A stretch of DNA of 64,000 nt from Pseudomonadota bacterium (lineage in GTDB: Bacteria > Pseudomonadota > Alphaproteobacteria > Acetobacterales > Acetobacteraceae). Below the pieces are notes generated by a model. That model did not search any database. It was not told where the DNA came from and was given only the letters and a program-made list of their open reading frames with translations. The first letter of the stretch is position 1, and each line of letters opens with the position of its first letter. Positions 19,391 through 28,825 of the stretch are shown piece after piece. A program made the position numbers and the translations under genes. The stretch lies in the NCBI GenBank assembly GCA_021781835.1, contig JAJXWD010000014.1, forward strand, positions 1 to 64,000, written 5' to 3'.

Positions 19391-20287
19391 ATGGACCGCA
19401 TCGGCAAAATGGTTGCCTTCGCCAAAGTGGTGGAGAGCGGCAGCTTCGTGCAGGCCGCCCGGCAGTTGCGGCTCTCGCCCAGCATTGTCAGCCGCCATGT
19501 GCGCGAGCTCGAGGACTGGCTGGGCGCGCGCCTGCTCACCCGCACCACCCGCCATGTCAGCCTCACCGAGATCGGCGCGGTGTTTTATGAGCGTTGCGCC
19601 AGCCTGCTGCATGAGCTTGACGCCCTGGAAGCCACGGCCGGGCGGCTGCAAACCACGCCGCGCGGCACGTTGCGCGTCTCGGCGCCGCTTGCCCTGGGCG
19701 CCACCCGCGTCGCCGCCCTGCTGCCCGGTTTCTCGCGGGACTATCCCGACATCACCATCGAGCTCATCCTCACCGACCGCGCGGTCGACATCGTCGAGGA
19801 AGGCTTCGACCTGGCCCTGACCATGGATGAGCTGACCACCACCACCGCCATCACCCGCCTGCTCTGCCACACGCGCTCGGTGCTGTGCGCCGCCCCCGCC
19901 TATCTGGCCGCCCATGGCGCGCCCGCCACCCTGGCCGATCTCAAATCCCACAACATCCTGGCCTACAGCACGGCGCTGTTCGCCAAGGGCGCCCTTTTCA
20001 CCGGCCCCGAGGGCCACACCGAAACCATCCGCGCCGAGGGCTCCTTGCGCACCAACTCGGCCATCGCCCTCCACACCGCCGCGCTGGGCGGCCTCGGCCT
20101 CGCCATGCTGCCCGATTTCCTGGTCCACGAGGCCCTGACCGATGGCCGGCTCACCGCCCTGCTGCCCGCCTGGCGCCCGCCCGACCTGCCCATCCGCCTG
20201 GTCTATCCGCCCGGGCGCAACCTGCCCGCCAAAACCCGCGCCTTCGCCGATTACCTCATCAAGACCCTGGGTGCCCGGGCGGTTTAG
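19391..20287 (+). CDS. LysR-family regulator of the adjacent efflux locus
   Basis: 298 residues: HTH of the CrgA/AaeR-like subgroup (MDRIGKMVAFAKVVESGSFVQAARQL, LSPSIVSRHVRELEDWLGARLLTRTTR) and an effector domain (GTLRVSAPLALGATRVAALLPGF). It converges with a HlyD-DUF1656-FUSC operon, the gene set that in E. coli (aaeXAB) is controlled by the LysR protein AaeR, so it may sense aromatic acids. The assignment to that operon is by proximity. Confidence 0.9.
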   Translation: MDRIGKMVAFAKVVESGSFVQAARQLRLSPSIVSRHVRELEDWLGARLLTRTTRHVSLTEIGAVFYERCASLLHELDALEATAGRLQTTPRGTLRVSAPLALGATRVAALLPGFSRDYPDITIELILTDRAVDIVEEGFDLALTMDELTTTTAITRLLCHTRSVLCAAPAYLAAHGAPATLADLKSHNILAYSTALFAKGALFTGPEGHTETIRAEGSLRTNSAIALHTAALGGLGLAMLPDFLVHEALTDGRLTALLPAWRPPDLPIRLVYPPGRNLPAKTRAFADYLIKTLGARAV

Positions 20288-20325
20288 ACGTTAGATTTAC
20301 CCGCAAGGCGGGTCAATCTAACGTC
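20287..20325. terminator. Long hairpin between lysR and the efflux operon
   Basis: GACGTTAGATT and AATCTAACGTC arms with an inner CCCGC/GCGGG pair around AAG. It spans from the LysR stop to the stop of the convergent HlyD gene, so it is likely a shared terminator. Confidence 0.7.
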
Positions 20326-21193
20326 ATCGCACTCTAATGCTCACCGTCGCGGTCAGCCCGGCCACCAGCTTCACGCCCGCCGGCACATGGTCAATGGCAA
20401 TGCGCACCGGTACGCGCGCGGCCAGCCGTACCCAGGTAAAAGTGGGGTTCACATCGGCCACCAAGGTCGGCGCCGCCACCCGCTCATTATCGGCGATCGC
20501 CGCGGCAATGCCCGTCACATGGCCCTCAATGGCCGGGCCACCGCCCATCAGCCGCACCACCGCCCGGTCTCCCACATTGATGCGCGCCAGCTTGGTCTCC
20601 TCGAAATACCCGTCCACATACAGGCTGTCCGTATCCACCAGCGCCGCCACGCCCTGCCCGGTGGTCACATAATTGCCGGGCTCGAGGGTGAAATTGGTCA
20701 GCTGCCCATCCACGCTGGCCCGCACCTTGGTGCGCGCCAAATTCAGCTCCGCCAGCGCCAGATCCGCCTGCGCCGCCGCCACCTCGGCCTCGGCGGCCGC
20801 CGCCTTGGCGCCCGCGAGCTGGCGGTCCTGCGCCGAGACGGCATTGGCCGCCGCGCGCTGGTAGCGCCCGGCATCGCTCACCGCCTGGGCGGCCAGGGCC
20901 TGGGTCTGGTCCAGCCTGGCCTTGGCCAGCGCCACGGCGATCTGGTAGCGGGCGGGGTCGATCTCGAAGATCACATCGCCTTTCTTCACTGTCGCGTTAT
21001 CGGCGCCCTCCACCGCCACCACCAGCCCCGAGACATCGGGCGCCACCGCCACCACATCGGCGCGCACGCGGCCATCGCGGGTCCAGGGCGCGTCCATGTA
21101 ATAGGTCCACAGGCCCCAGCCCACCATCGCCGCCACCACGCAGGTGGCCAGCGTCACCGAGAAACGAACGAGCACAGGCGGCAAAGCGGTCAT
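20324..21193 (-). CDS. HlyD/AaeA-type membrane fusion protein
   Basis: 289 residues: a single N-terminal membrane anchor (VRFSVTLATCVVAAMVGWGLW), a lipoyl-like barrel part (VAPDVSGLVVAVEGADNATVKKGDVIFEIDP), an alpha-hairpin with Ala-rich coiled coil (about residues 85-165) and a beta-barrel region (VRASVDGQLTNFTLEPGNYVTTGQ). It links the FUSC inner-membrane pump to an outer-membrane channel for export of aromatic acids or similar compounds. The ATG at 21193 overlaps the DUF1656 stop as ATGA. The upstream part of the open frame is not protein-like. Confidence 0.9.
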   Translation of the reverse strand: MTALPPVLVRFSVTLATCVVAAMVGWGLWTYYMDAPWTRDGRVRADVVAVAPDVSGLVVAVEGADNATVKKGDVIFEIDPARYQIAVALAKARLDQTQALAAQAVSDAGRYQRAAANAVSAQDRQLAGAKAAAAEAEVAAAQADLALAELNLARTKVRASVDGQLTNFTLEPGNYVTTGQGVAALVDTDSLYVDGYFEETKLARINVGDRAVVRLMGGGPAIEGHVTGIAAAIADNERVAAPTLVADVNPTFTWVRLAARVPVRIAIDHVPAGVKLVAGLTATVSIRVR

Positions 21194-21405
21194 GCGGACC
21201 CCAAAAGATTGAACAGCGCGGTAAAGGCGCCCACCAAGATAAGCAGCAGCGCGGCGTCGAACAGCGCCTGATGCCACACGAAACGGTACAGATTGAAGCG
21301 CATCAACCCCCGTCTGAGCAAGACAGACGCCACCAGCGCCAGCCCCAGCGCGGCCAGCACCGGCGGCATATAGACGCCATAAAGATCGATCTCGCCATTG
21401 GTCAC
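21190..21405 (-). CDS. DUF1656 small membrane protein (AaeX-like)
   Basis: 71 residues with two hydrophobic segments (VLAALGLALVASVLL and ALFDAALLLILVGAFTALF). It begins MTNGEIDLYGVYMPP, the standard opening of DUF1656/AaeX proteins encoded between FUSC and HlyD pump genes. Start GTG with GGAGGAG upstream; it overlaps the FUSC stop as GTGA and the HlyD start as ATGA. Role in the pump is not known. Confidence 0.88.
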   Translation of the reverse strand: MTNGEIDLYGVYMPPVLAALGLALVASVLLRRGLMRFNLYRFVWHQALFDAALLLILVGAFTALFNLLGSA

Positions 21406-23483
21406 GGCCCGGTCTCCTCCAGCGCCAGGGGCGGCGCGGCCTCGGGGTAGAAGGCAAAGCGCAGCCCCACCAGCGCCATCGTCACCTCGCGGGTCACCTG
21501 GTCGTGGGGCACATGGGCCAGGGCGGCCAGGGCGGCATCCAGCGCCACGCGCAGACCGGGCTCTGGCGCCTGGGCGGGGGCCTCGCGGTAATGGCGGGCC
21601 ACGCGCTCCTGCACCTTGCCCACCAGCAGCCGCACCGGCAAGGGCAGCCCGCCCAGCTCGCGGGCCAGCACCAGCGCGTTCAGCCCGTTGCGCACATCGC
21701 GCAGCACATTCACGCCCAGCGCCCCGGTATTGGGCGCGGCCGCCTTCAGGCGCGGCAGCAGCAGGCCCAGCCTGTCCAGCAGCCGCCCGGCGAAGTGCGC
21801 GCGGTCCTGCGGCCGGCTGGTGGCGGTGGCGATGTCTTTCCAGGTCTGGTGCAGCAGGCGGCGCACAATCCAGTCCACCCCCGCCTGGCGGATGATCCGC
21901 GTGATCAAGATGGCCGCGCCAATCCCCCCGACCATGCCGAGCGCCGCGTTGGCGAAGGCCGCGAAATCCCCGGCATAATGGTTTTGCAGCGCCATCAGCG
22001 TGCAGCCATTGGCGCCCAGGACCATGCCCGCGCTCATGGTGGCCGGGCGCGCGGCCAGGGAGGCGGCCAGGAGCAGATAGGGGGTCAGCACCAGCGCCAG
22101 CTGCTCAAAATTCTCCACCCTGGGCAGCAGCACAAACCCATACAGCGCCACCGCCACCACCGAGACGACCGAATATTGCAGCATGCCGCGCATGCCCACG
22201 GTGGGGTCGTCGAGGGCGGCGAAAAAGCAGCAGGCGATGGTCGCCATCAGCGCCGCCCCCGCGCCGCCCGGCCAGCCGCTCAAAATCCAGAACCCGCACA
22301 GCAGCAGCAGCGTAAAGGCCGCGCCCAGGCTGGAAAACAGCGCCAGCCCGTGGTCGCTGGCCTTCACCGGCTTGGTCAGCGCGCCCAGATGAATGGCATG
22401 GCGCGGCAGCATCGGCTCGCCCTTGAAGATATGGCGGCGCAGCGCGCGCTCATACTCCACCAGCCCGATCAGATCGCGCAGCCTGGCCAGCAGCGAGGCC
22501 CGCAGCACCCCCGCCCAGTCGCGCGCGGGCTCGGCCTCCTCCAGCGCCTTTACCCGCGCCATCAGCCGCCCGGCCTGGGCGCGCGTGGCGGCCTGCCCGG
22601 CGCGCATCCAGCTTGCCGCGTCCTCGAGGCCGGCGGCCAGCTCCGGGGTCATGCCGCCCAGGCGCTTGAGCTGCCAGGCCCGGTCGCCCAGCGCCGAGAG
22701 CACCGGCACCATCGAGAGCACCGCCTGGCGCAGCTCATTCACCTCACCCGCGAAGCGCGCCCACGCGGCGGTTTCATAAGAGAGGTGCGGGATCATCATG
22801 CCGATCTCGACGGCCTCGCCGGTCAGCCGGTCGCGCAGCGCGTAGAGCGCGGCGCTGCTGGGCTCTGTGCCGGCCAGCGCGTGCAGCGCCCAGTCCAGCG
22901 CGGGCTTGGTCCATTCCTCCAGCCGCGCCTGCACCACCGGCCCGTAGGGGCGGGGCAGCACAATGCCGCCCACCAGCGTGGTGCAGCCAATGCCCAGCGC
23001 GATCTCCTCGACCCGCGCCAGCGCGATATCGAACACGCCTTGCGGCTGGCCGATGGCCTGAAACCCGATAATGCCGACCGTATACCCCCCCAGCATGAAC
23101 ATATAAGAGCGCGGCGAGCGCTCCAGCAGCGCCAGATACAGGCACAGCCCGATCCACGCCGCCAGCGCCAGCGAAAGCAGCACCGGCGCATCCACCAGGT
23201 TTGGCACCAGCACCACCGCCATCACCCCGCCCACCCCCGTGCCCACCAGCCGGTAGGTGGATTTGGAGCGCATGGCGGCGGCAAACGGGTTGGCGACGAT
23301 GAACGAGGTCGGCAGCACCCAGTAAGGTGACTCCAGCCCCAGCCGGAACGCGATATAGAGCGCCAGCAGCCCGCCCGCCGTGGTTTTGAGCGCGAACACC
23401 AGCTCATGCGTGCCCGCGCGCCACCCGGCCGGATCGGCGAGGCGGGCCAGCAGGCCGGGGCGGGGGGTGGCGGTCGCGGACAT
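21402..23483 (-). CDS. FUSC-family inner-membrane efflux protein (AaeB-like)
   Basis: 693 residues with two membrane blocks of about six segments each (residues about 25-170 and 370-520), separated and followed by cytosolic helical domains. It opens LVFALKTTAGGLLALYIAFRLGLESPYWVLPTSFIVANP, typical of the fusaric acid resistance/p-hydroxybenzoate efflux family. First gene of the operon with DUF1656 and HlyD. Likely exports aromatic carboxylates, which fits the protocatechuate genes 10 kb downstream. Confidence 0.92.
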   Translation of the reverse strand: MSATATPRPGLLARLADPAGWRAGTHELVFALKTTAGGLLALYIAFRLGLESPYWVLPTSFIVANPFAAAMRSKSTYRLVGTGVGGVMAVVLVPNLVDAPVLLSLALAAWIGLCLYLALLERSPRSYMFMLGGYTVGIIGFQAIGQPQGVFDIALARVEEIALGIGCTTLVGGIVLPRPYGPVVQARLEEWTKPALDWALHALAGTEPSSAALYALRDRLTGEAVEIGMMIPHLSYETAAWARFAGEVNELRQAVLSMVPVLSALGDRAWQLKRLGGMTPELAAGLEDAASWMRAGQAATRAQAGRLMARVKALEEAEPARDWAGVLRASLLARLRDLIGLVEYERALRRHIFKGEPMLPRHAIHLGALTKPVKASDHGLALFSSLGAAFTLLLLCGFWILSGWPGGAGAALMATIACCFFAALDDPTVGMRGMLQYSVVSVVAVALYGFVLLPRVENFEQLALVLTPYLLLAASLAARPATMSAGMVLGANGCTLMALQNHYAGDFAAFANAALGMVGGIGAAILITRIIRQAGVDWIVRRLLHQTWKDIATATSRPQDRAHFAGRLLDRLGLLLPRLKAAAPNTGALGVNVLRDVRNGLNALVLARELGGLPLPVRLLVGKVQERVARHYREAPAQAPEPGLRVALDAALAALAHVPHDQVTREVTMALVGLRFAFYPEAAPPLALEETGP

Positions 23484-23628
23484 GAAGCTCCAGAGCTAAT
23501 GGCGGGCGGAAATAAGTCAACAACATTGCCCCGTCCGGGGCGTATGGGTGATCCGCGCGGTCACCCCAAACAACACCGGCCGGGCCCCGGTTTCCCAGGG
23601 TCCGGCCTGGTTTCACAGGCTCGGCAGA

Positions 23629-23967
23629 TTAGCGCGTCGTGGCGTAAATTTGAACCGTCTCGCCATCCTTCTGGGCGGTGCCGTTCCAGCCATTTTGCAC
23701 GGGCGTGCTGGCCAGGTTGGTGGCGCCGTTCAGCTCGGGGTGGGGGTTGGCCAGGTTGGGCGCGGTGCCCGAAAGGCTGACATTGCTATAGCCCTGGGCG
23801 CTCAGCTGTTGCGCCAGCTGGGCCTGCGACTCAACCCCCTGCACCGCCACGGTAACGCTGGGGGTGGCGGCGAAAAGCGCGCCATCGGCGGCCAGGGCGG
23901 GGGTGGCGCCCAGCAGGCCGGCGGCCAGGCTAAGGGCGGAAAGGGCGGAAAGCGACAAAAGTTTCAC
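23629..23967 (-). CDS. Small secreted protein, paralogue B
   Basis: 112 residues with a signal peptide (MKLLSLSALSALSLAAGLLGATPALA) and a mature part related to the protein encoded at 18930-19256: SQAQLAQQLSAQGYSNVSLSG, NPHPELN, TPVQNGWNGTAQKDGETVQIYATT. About half of the mature residues match. Start is GTG (codon for MKLLS). The two copies flank the LysR/FUSC efflux locus on the same strand, as if that locus had been inserted between tandem duplicates. Confidence 0.75.
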   Translation of the reverse strand: MKLLSLSALSALSLAAGLLGATPALAADGALFAATPSVTVAVQGVESQAQLAQQLSAQGYSNVSLSGTAPNLANPHPELNGATNLASTPVQNGWNGTAQKDGETVQIYATTR

Positions 23968-24107
23968 GGATTTTCTCCAGTTTGAACGGTTGGAAGTTAA
24001 AGCCCGGCGGCCAAACTTCGCTCCGGTCTTGAGACCCGAGATACTCCTGCGCCAAAAAATGATAATACCAGAAAATCAGCCAAAACCATGAACCATAAGT
24101 TCACGGT

Positions 24108-24941
24108 TCAGCCGCCCCAAAAAAACCGCTCGGCCGTATGGTAAAAAATCTGCGCGAGGGCGGCGTCATCGGCCACCAGCTTGGCCATCAGCACGGGCAG
24201 CGGGGCATAATCCACCCGCTCGGTCACGCGCAAAAACGGCCAGTCCGACCCCCACACGCAGCGCCCGGGGGTAAATGCCCCAATCAGCGCCGCCACCGCC
24301 CCATGCGCGGCCTCGAAGGGCCAGGGAAAGGGCGCGAATTTATGATAGCCCGAGAGCTTGATCACCGTCTCCGCCGGGCGCGTGGCGAAATTGAGCAGCG
24401 CCTTGAAGCCGGGGCTGGTCAGCCCGGCGGCGAGGTCAGGCACCCCGCAATGGTCGATGGCCACGCGCACCGGCAGGTCTTTCAGCAATTCCCAGGCCTC
24501 GAACACCCCCTCGCCCGCGAACTGCACATCGATGATCATGTCGAGCGCCGCCAGCTTCTCGGCCAGCGCCGCGAAGCCCCGGTAATGGCCGGGCGGATGG
24601 GCGGTGAGATGATACGTCACCCCCACCACCCCCGCCTGCTTGAGCGCGGCCAGCGCCTCCAGGCTGGTCTCTGGCCCCACCACCGCCATGCCCCGCCAGC
24701 TCAGCCCCGAGCGCGCTATGGCATCGAGCATCACGCCGTTTTCCGGCCCATAGCCCGAGGTCGGCTGCACCAGCAGCGCCTTGGTCACGCCAAGCGCGCC
24801 AAATACCGCCCGCATCTGGGCCAGCGTGCCAATTTCCTGGCCCGCCGGCACATAGGCGGTTTCGGCCCGGTAGGGAAACAGCGCCGGCTCGACCCGGTGC
24901 AGATGACAATCGATTTTGGGCAGGGCGATGAGATCACGCAT
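24108..24941 (-). CDS. Amidohydrolase-2 family hydrolase (LigI-like)
   Basis: 277 residues, TIM-barrel metal-dependent hydrolase. Metal ligands appear in KIDCHLHRVEP near the N-terminus, VAIDHCGVPD (His) in the middle and VWGSDWPFLRV (Asp) near residue 235. The nearest relatives by motif are 2-pyrone-4,6-dicarboxylate lactonase and related lactonases. It stands alone beside the efflux locus, 15 kb from the ligI gene of this window. Substrate unknown, possibly an aromatic-derived lactone. Confidence 0.82.
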   Translation of the reverse strand: MRDLIALPKIDCHLHRVEPALFPYRAETAYVPAGQEIGTLAQMRAVFGALGVTKALLVQPTSGYGPENGVMLDAIARSGLSWRGMAVVGPETSLEALAALKQAGVVGVTYHLTAHPPGHYRGFAALAEKLAALDMIIDVQFAGEGVFEAWELLKDLPVRVAIDHCGVPDLAAGLTSPGFKALLNFATRPAETVIKLSGYHKFAPFPWPFEAAHGAVAALIGAFTPGRCVWGSDWPFLRVTERVDYAPLPVLMAKLVADDAALAQIFYHTAERFFWGG

Positions 24942-24991
24942 GACCCGAGGCTAACTAACCGTCCGGTTCGTTACAAGCCGCCCCCAACGAA

Positions 24992-25015
24992 AAACGGCGC
25001 CTCGCGGCGCCGTTT
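24992..25015 (-). terminator. glnA terminator
   Basis: AAACGGCGCC, loop, GGCGCCGTTT, followed on the minus strand by TTCG. A perfect 10-bp stem about 25 bp past the glnA stop. Confidence 0.8.
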
Positions 25016-25039
25016 CCCAAATTCAAACCCGATACCGGA

Positions 25040-26470
25040 TCAGGCCGAGTAATACATTTCGAACTCAACCGGGTGCGGGGTGTGCTCGAACTTGTACACA
25101 TCCTTCCACTTGAGCTCGATATAGCTCTCGATCTGCTCCTTCGAGAACACATCGCCGGCGAGCAGGAACTCATGGTCGGCCTCGAGGGCGCCGAGCGCCT
25201 CACGCAGCGAGCCGCACACGGTCGGGATGTTCTTCAGCTCCTCGGGCGGCAGCTCGTAGAGATCCTTGTCGTGCGGGTCGCCGGGGTGGATCTTGTTCTT
25301 GATGCCGTCGATGGCGGCCATGAGAATGGCGGCGAAGGACAGGTAGGGGTTGCAGGTCGGGTCGGGGAAGCGAACCTCGACGCGCTTGGCCTTCGGGCTG
25401 GTGGTGTAGGGGATACGGCAAGAGGCCGAGCGGTTGCGGGCCGAATAGGCCAGCAGCACGGGCGCCTCGAAGCCGGGGATCAGGCGCTTATACGAGTTCG
25501 TCGAGGGGTTCGAGAACGCGTTGATCGCCTTGGCATGCTTGATGATGCCGCCGATGGCATAGAGGCAGGTCTCGGAGAGATCGGCATAGCCATTGCCGGC
25601 GAACAGCGGCTTGCCGCTCTTCCAGATCGAGATATGCGTGTGCATGCCCGAGCCGTTATCGCCATAAATCGGCTTGGGCATGAAGGTCGCGGTCTTGCCA
25701 TAGGAATGGGCGACGTTCTGGACGCAGTATTTATAGATCTGCATCTGGTCGGCCATGGTGGTCAGGGCGTTGAAGCGGGTGCCGAGCTCATGCTGGCTCT
25801 GCGCCACCTCATGGTGATGCTTCTCGATGGGCAGGCCCATCTCGCCCATGGCCGAGAGCATCTCGGCGCGCAGGTCGGATTCGGTATCCACCGGCGGCAC
25901 CGGGAAATAGCCGCCCTTGACGACGGGGCGGTGGCCCATATTGCCTTCGGGATAATCCTTGAGGTTCGCGCCCGGCCCCTCGATGGAGTCCAGCTGATAG
26001 ATGCCGAAATTCGGGCCGGTGCCGAACTTGACGCTGTCGAACACGAAGAACTCAGCCTCGGCGCCGATGAAGGCGGTGTCGCCGATGCCGGTTTCCTTCA
26101 AGTAGGCCTCGGCCTTCTTGGCGGTCGAACGGGGGTCGCGCAGATAGCCCTGGCCGGTGGCGGGCTCGAGAATGTCGCAGAACAGGATCAGCGAAGGCTT
26201 GGCCGCGAACGGGTCGATGACCGCGGTCGAAAGGTCGGGCTTCAGGATCATGTCGGATTCGTTGATGGCTTTCCAGCCGGCGATCGAAGAGCCATCGAAC
26301 ATGAAGCCATCGATCAGCGTGGTCTCATCGACGGTCGAGACATGCTGCGCCGTGTGCTGCCACTTGCCCTTCGGATCGGTGAAGCGCAGATCGACATACT
26401 CGACCCCGTTCTCCTTGATCAGATTGAGAACTTTCGAGACGGCGTCTTCGCCGTCACCTTTCTTCGCCAT
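25040..26470 (-). CDS. glnA: Glutamine synthetase type I
   Basis: 476 residues. GSI motifs: [21 protein letters not shown] (metal ligands), [30 protein letters not shown] (ATP), and the adenylylation tyrosine in [11 protein letters not shown] near the C-terminus, so activity is probably controlled by GlnE. It makes glutamine from glutamate, ammonia and ATP. The ATG at 26470 gives [20 protein letters not shown], the normal opening. It follows glnB with a 124-bp gap that may hold its own promoter. Confidence 0.97.
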   Translation of the reverse strand: MAKKGDGEDAVSKVLNLIKENGVEYVDLRFTDPKGKWQHTAQHVSTVDETTLIDGFMFDGSSIAGWKAINESDMILKPDLSTAVIDPFAAKPSLILFCDILEPATGQGYLRDPRSTAKKAEAYLKETGIGDTAFIGAEAEFFVFDSVKFGTGPNFGIYQLDSIEGPGANLKDYPEGNMGHRPVVKGGYFPVPPVDTESDLRAEMLSAMGEMGLPIEKHHHEVAQSQHELGTRFNALTTMADQMQIYKYCVQNVAHSYGKTATFMPKPIYGDNGSGMHTHISIWKSGKPLFAGNGYADLSETCLYAIGGIIKHAKAINAFSNPSTNSYKRLIPGFEAPVLLAYSARNRSASCRIPYTTSPKAKRVEVRFPDPTCNPYLSFAAILMAAIDGIKNKIHPGDPHDKDLYELPPEELKNIPTVCGSLREALGALEADHEFLLAGDVFSKEQIESYIELKWKDVYKFEHTPHPVEFEMYYSA

Positions 26471-26594
26471 GGTTTTTCCCCGTTGTGTAAAATAATACCC
26501 GGTCAAGCTCGCTCGGCGCGGGTCAGCGCGTCCGTACCTGATCACGTGCAGCGCGCGCATGATACCCATGCTGCGCGCCGATCACAATGGCAGG

Positions 26595-27029
<435 letters not shown>

Positions 27030-27031
27030 TT

Positions 27032-27047
27032 AGCATGGTTCGTGCCA
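27032..27047 (-). promoter_or_regulatory. Candidate sigma-54 promoter of glnB-glnA
   Basis: On the minus strand TGGCACGAACCATGCT: GG and GC are exactly 10 bp apart, and all but one base of the -24/-12 consensus TGGCAC-N5-TTGC match. It lies about 100 bp upstream of glnB, as expected for nitrogen-regulated (NtrC) transcription. Confidence 0.6.
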
Positions 27048-27209
27048 AAGGGGAGAGGACAGGCAAACACAGGCGCGCGGCGCGGGCCGCCCCAGGGGGC
27101 GGCGGCCAGTGGCGCCTAATCATGCTAAAACTGCCTTTGTTTTGGGCAAACTTGCCCCCTGCCCCGGCCCTGGCTAGGAAAGACCGCCAAAGCCCCGGAG
27201 TGTCCGCCC

Positions 27210-28391
27210 ATGAAACCCGCCAATCTTCTGCTCGAGCAGACCGGCACCACCATTTTCACCCTCATGTCGGCGCTGGCCGTCCAGCATGGCGCGATCAATC
27301 TCGGCCAGGGCTTCCCCGACACCGAAGGCCCGGCCGACATTGTCGAGCAGGCCGCCCTGGCCTTGCGGGACCACCGCAACCAATACCCGCCCCTCACCGG
27401 CACGCCCGAGCTGAAAACCGCCGTGGCCGCCGCCAATCAGCGGTTTTACGGGCTCGGGATCGACCCCGAGAGCGGCGTGTGCGTCACCTCCGGCGCCACC
27501 GAGGCGCTGACCGCCAGCCTCATCGCGCTGCTCAACCCGGGCGACGAGGCCATCCTCATCGAGCCGCTCTACGATACGTATTTGCCGGTGGTGAAGCTGC
27601 TGGGCGCGGTGCCGAAACTCGTGCGCCTGGAGCCGCCCAACTGGGAACTCCCGCGTGAGGCGCTGGCCGCGGCCTTCTCGCCGCGCACCAAGCTCTTGCT
27701 GCTCAACTCCCCCATGAACCCGACCGGCAAGCTCTTCACCCCAGATGAGCTGACCTTCATCGCCGGCCTGCTGGCGCGCCATGACGCCTACGCCATCTGC
27801 GACGAGGTTTATGAGCATCTGGTGTTCGACGGCGCCCGGCATATCCCGCTCATGACCCTGCCCGGCACGTTCGAGCGCTGCCTGCGCATCGGCTCGGCGG
27901 GCAAGACCTTCTCGCTCACCGGCTGGAAGGTCGGCTATGTCTCGGGGCCGGCGCGGCTGATCGGGCTGGTCGCCAAGGCTCACCAGAACCTCACCTTCAC
28001 CACCGCGCCCAACCTGCAACGCGCCATCGCCTACGGATTGGGCAAACCGGATGCCTATTTTTCCACCCTCGCGGCCGAGCTGCAAGCCCGCCGCGACCTG
28101 TTGCGCCAGGGGCTGGAGGCGCTCGGCTTTAAAACCCTGCCCACCGGCGGCTCCTATTTCATCACCGCCGACATGTCCGGGCTGGGCTTCAATGGCGACG
28201 ATGTGGCGTTTTGCCGGGCCATCACCCAGCAGGCCAAGGTGGCGGCGATTCCGGTCTCGGCTTTCTATGCCGGCCCGGCGCCGCGCCAGCTGGTCCGTTT
28301 CGCGTTTTGCAAACAGCCCGCCCTGCTGGCCGAGGCGCTTGCCCGCCTGCAAGGCTGGATCGCATCACCCCCATTGACGCGGGGGGCGTGA
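27210..28391 (+). CDS. Pyridoxal-phosphate aminotransferase, class I/II
   Basis: 393 residues. Motifs: AINLGQGFPDTEGP and NQYPPLTGTPELKTAVA (substrate end), NSPMNPTGK, ICDEVYEHLVF, and the PLP lysine in GSAGKTFSLTGWKVGY. The pattern fits the kynurenine/methionine aminotransferase group (YbdL-like) rather than aspartate aminotransferase proper. Amino donor and acceptor cannot be told from sequence. Divergent from glnB across a 276-bp region. Confidence 0.88.
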   Translation: MKPANLLLEQTGTTIFTLMSALAVQHGAINLGQGFPDTEGPADIVEQAALALRDHRNQYPPLTGTPELKTAVAAANQRFYGLGIDPESGVCVTSGATEALTASLIALLNPGDEAILIEPLYDTYLPVVKLLGAVPKLVRLEPPNWELPREALAAAFSPRTKLLLLNSPMNPTGKLFTPDELTFIAGLLARHDAYAICDEVYEHLVFDGARHIPLMTLPGTFERCLRIGSAGKTFSLTGWKVGYVSGPARLIGLVAKAHQNLTFTTAPNLQRAIAYGLGKPDAYFSTLAAELQARRDLLRQGLEALGFKTLPTGGSYFITADMSGLGFNGDDVAFCRAITQQAKVAAIPVSAFYAGPAPRQLVRFAFCKQPALLAEALARLQGWIASPPLTRGA

Positions 28392-28418
28392 GCGCGTTAC
28401 AGCGCCCCACACCCTGAT

Positions 28419-28495
28419 GGCGGACGTAGCTCAGTTGGTAGAGCGCCGGTTTGTGGTACCGGTTGTCGCGGGTTCGATCCCCGTCGTTCGCCCCA
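28419..28495 (+). tRNA. tRNA-His (anticodon GTG)
   Basis: Acceptor GCGGACG/CGTTCGC with the extra G-1 (28419) opposite discriminator C and encoded CCA. Anticodon loop TTGTGGT gives GTG, T-arm GCGGGTTCGATCCCCGT. The G-1 is a hallmark of tRNA-His. Confidence 0.95.
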
Positions 28496-28825
28496 GGGTG
28501 TTTTCCTGAAAATTTGGCCGTTTGTGGGTTTGCGTGGGTTTGGCCGCGCCAAATGTGGCTTTGTGTGGGTTTGGCGGCGCGCCCCCGCCATGGGTGCATG
28601 CCCGGTTTGTGGTTTGTGAAACCCTTGTAAATCATATTGTCAAAATTTTTCATTTTGCAAAATAATTCATGTAAATTCGTTTACATCTTTACCTCTCCCT
28701 GTCACCAAACTGTCCATTTTTCGCTGTCTTTTGCCAATCCGGCTTTGTATCTGTGCGGTGCAGCGCGTGCAGCGCACCATAATCCCTCGCCGCCCACCCG
28801 AAGCTCACCGCATTTGGAGAAGTCC
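28496..28825 (+). promoter_or_regulatory. aceA upstream region with two palindromes
   Basis: 330 bp without a gene. 28496-28620 is G/T-rich with two GTGGGTTTGG-like repeats. 28630-28690 is strongly AT-rich and contains ATTTTGCAAAAT (28652-28663, perfect 12-bp palindrome) and TGTAAA-TTCG-TTTACA (28670-28685). TTTGCAAA is the core known for the ScfR/RamB regulators that control glyoxylate and propionate genes, so this is a likely operator of aceA. Confidence 0.6.
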
